Source: Lelliottia amnigena
GTDB taxonomy: Bacteria > Pseudomonadota > Gammaproteobacteria > Enterobacterales > Enterobacteriaceae
Direction: 5' to 3'
Assembly: GCA_900635465.1 (NCBI GenBank)
Contig: LR134135.1
Span: 4,407,443-4,471,442, forward strand
Length of the DNA stretch: 64,000 bases
The notes below the pieces were generated by a model, which was not told where the DNA came from, searched no databases, and worked only from the letters and a program-made list of their open reading frames with translations. Shown here piece after piece: positions 63,181 to 64,000 of this stretch. The position numbers and the translations under genes were made by a program. How positions within the stretch are numbered: position 1 is the first letter of the stretch; the number at the start of each line of letters is the position of its first letter.

Positions 63181-63651
63181 TTCTCTTTCCTTATTTCCCG
63201 CGTATTTCCGCACCTTTTCGCGTGGAAAATGAACAACGGTCCGACGCAGGAAGTCGAGCATCACGCGCCGGGTGGAGGATTATACGACCTCCCAACCAAA
63301 TCGCAAGGATCGTCCAGGATCTTCATGAGATCATTTAAGCAGAAAATTGTCTTTGCTCATTAAATTTTCCAATATGCGGGCCAAATCGTGCGTGCTCCAG
63401 CCAGGATCGATTACACTTACCCGGTTTCGGATCTTCCTGTGGATAAATCGGGAAGAATCTGTGAGAAACAGAAGATCTCTGGCTCAGTTTAGGCTATGAT
63501 CCGCGGTCCTGATCGGGATCCCCAGTGGTCAGGTCAGGCAAAATTGCAGATAGCAATTCGCACGTCACCCTTTTGCACAGGGTCTTGTCGACGTGTGCCA
63601 ACAATCACGATTATTCAGTGTCTTTCTTTTATTGTTCGAGTGGAGTCCGCC
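63181..63651 (+). promoter_or_regulatory. dnaA upstream region with DnaA box
   Basis: The gap between rpmH and dnaA is about 600 bases. It contains a perfect DnaA box (TGTGGATAA, 63438-63446) used for dnaA autoregulation in E. coli, and a likely P2 -10 TATGAT (63495-63500) in the conserved TTTAGGCTATGATCCGCGG block. GATC sites cluster here (for example near 63430, 63474, 63499 and 63512-63519). The ribosome-binding site GGAG precedes the GTG start of dnaA. Confidence 0.8.
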
Positions 63652-64000
63652 GTGTCACTTTCGCTTTTGGCAGCAATGTCTTGCCCGATTGCAGGATGAG
63701 TTACCAGCCACAGAATTCAGTATGTGGATCCGCCCGTTGCAGGCGGAACTGAGCGATAACACGCTGGCTTTGTATGCGCCAAACCGTTTCGTGCTCGATT
63801 GGGTAAGGGATAAATACCTCAATAACATCAATGGATTGCTTAACGATTTTTGCGGAGCAGATGCCCCGCAGCTGCGTTTTGAGGTGGGGACGAAACCCGT
63901 CACCCAGACCGTCAGAGAGACCGTGAACGTAGCGGCTCCCGCACAGATTCATGTGCCTACTCCACGCATCATCCAGCCCGCACGTTCGGGTTGGGACAAC
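63652..64000 (+). CDS. dnaA: Replication initiator DnaA, 5' part, frame broken by one base
   Basis: AAA+ initiator that binds DnaA boxes at oriC. The GTG at 63652 after GAGTGGAGTCCGCC gives VSLSL; then a T4 run at 63665-63668 (three expected) shifts the frame, and the next frame continues [20 protein letters not shown] (reading the A for G difference at 63681 as synonymous or nearly so), domain I, into the linker ([15 protein letters not shown]...). Only about 115 codons lie in the window. dnaA is essential, so this frameshift cannot be real and must be a sequencing error. Confidence 0.96.

Overview
The window is a 64-kb piece of an enterobacterial chromosome spanning oriC, very close to Escherichia coli in gene content and protein sequence. 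The 16S gene, the missing tnaCAB (indole), bgl, cbrBC and yihF genes, and a pectin-lyase gene suggest the Enterobacter/Lelliottia/Leclercia group. Lelliottia is my best guess, but no sequence search was possible.

Left part (1-10.4 kb): the hemN end, yihI, the sRNA CsrC, the GTPase gene engB, the sRNA Spot 42 with its 15-codon ORF, polA, yihG, dsbA-srkA, yihD and mobAB. A complete minus-strand rRNA operon follows (10.5-15.6 kb: 16S, tRNA-Glu, 23S, 5S). Its upstream neighbour is yieP (the rrnC position in E. coli) and its downstream neighbour is mobB (the rrnA position), so it looks like an rrnC/rrnA hybrid that has lost the roughly 90-kb block lying between them in E. coli.

Middle part (16-34.4 kb): yieP-hsrA, the ribose operon rbsDACBKR, kup, ravA-viaA, asnA/asnC, mioC, oriC, mnmG and rsmG. 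Then comes the complete ATP synthase operon atpIBEFHAGDC (34.9-41.8 kb). Between atpC and glmU sits the main accessory insertion: a periplasmic exopolygalacturonate lyase gene (pelX) with a KdgR-type operator, and, converging on its 3' end, a 23-codon ORF preceded by two perfect CRP palindromes.

Right part (44.6-64 kb): glmU-glmS, the phosphate operon pstSCAB-phoU behind Pho boxes, yieH, adeP, chrR, yieE, yidZ, mdtL, mnmE, yidC, yidD, rnpA, rpmH and the start of dnaA. ERIC elements lie between glmU and glmS and, unusually, exactly between the pstB stop codon and the phoU ribosome-binding site. Three related REP-like palindromes mark transcript ends.

Six genes (yieP, hsrA, glmU, phoU, adeP, dnaA) each carry one extra base in a short homopolymer that breaks the frame. 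Since dnaA and glmU are essential, I read these as sequencing errors, not gene decay. I found no prophage, insertion sequence or CRISPR array. Most of the window is ordinary core genome. The points most worth a second look are the CRP/small-ORF/pelX locus, the hybrid rRNA operon and the ERIC inside the pst operon.
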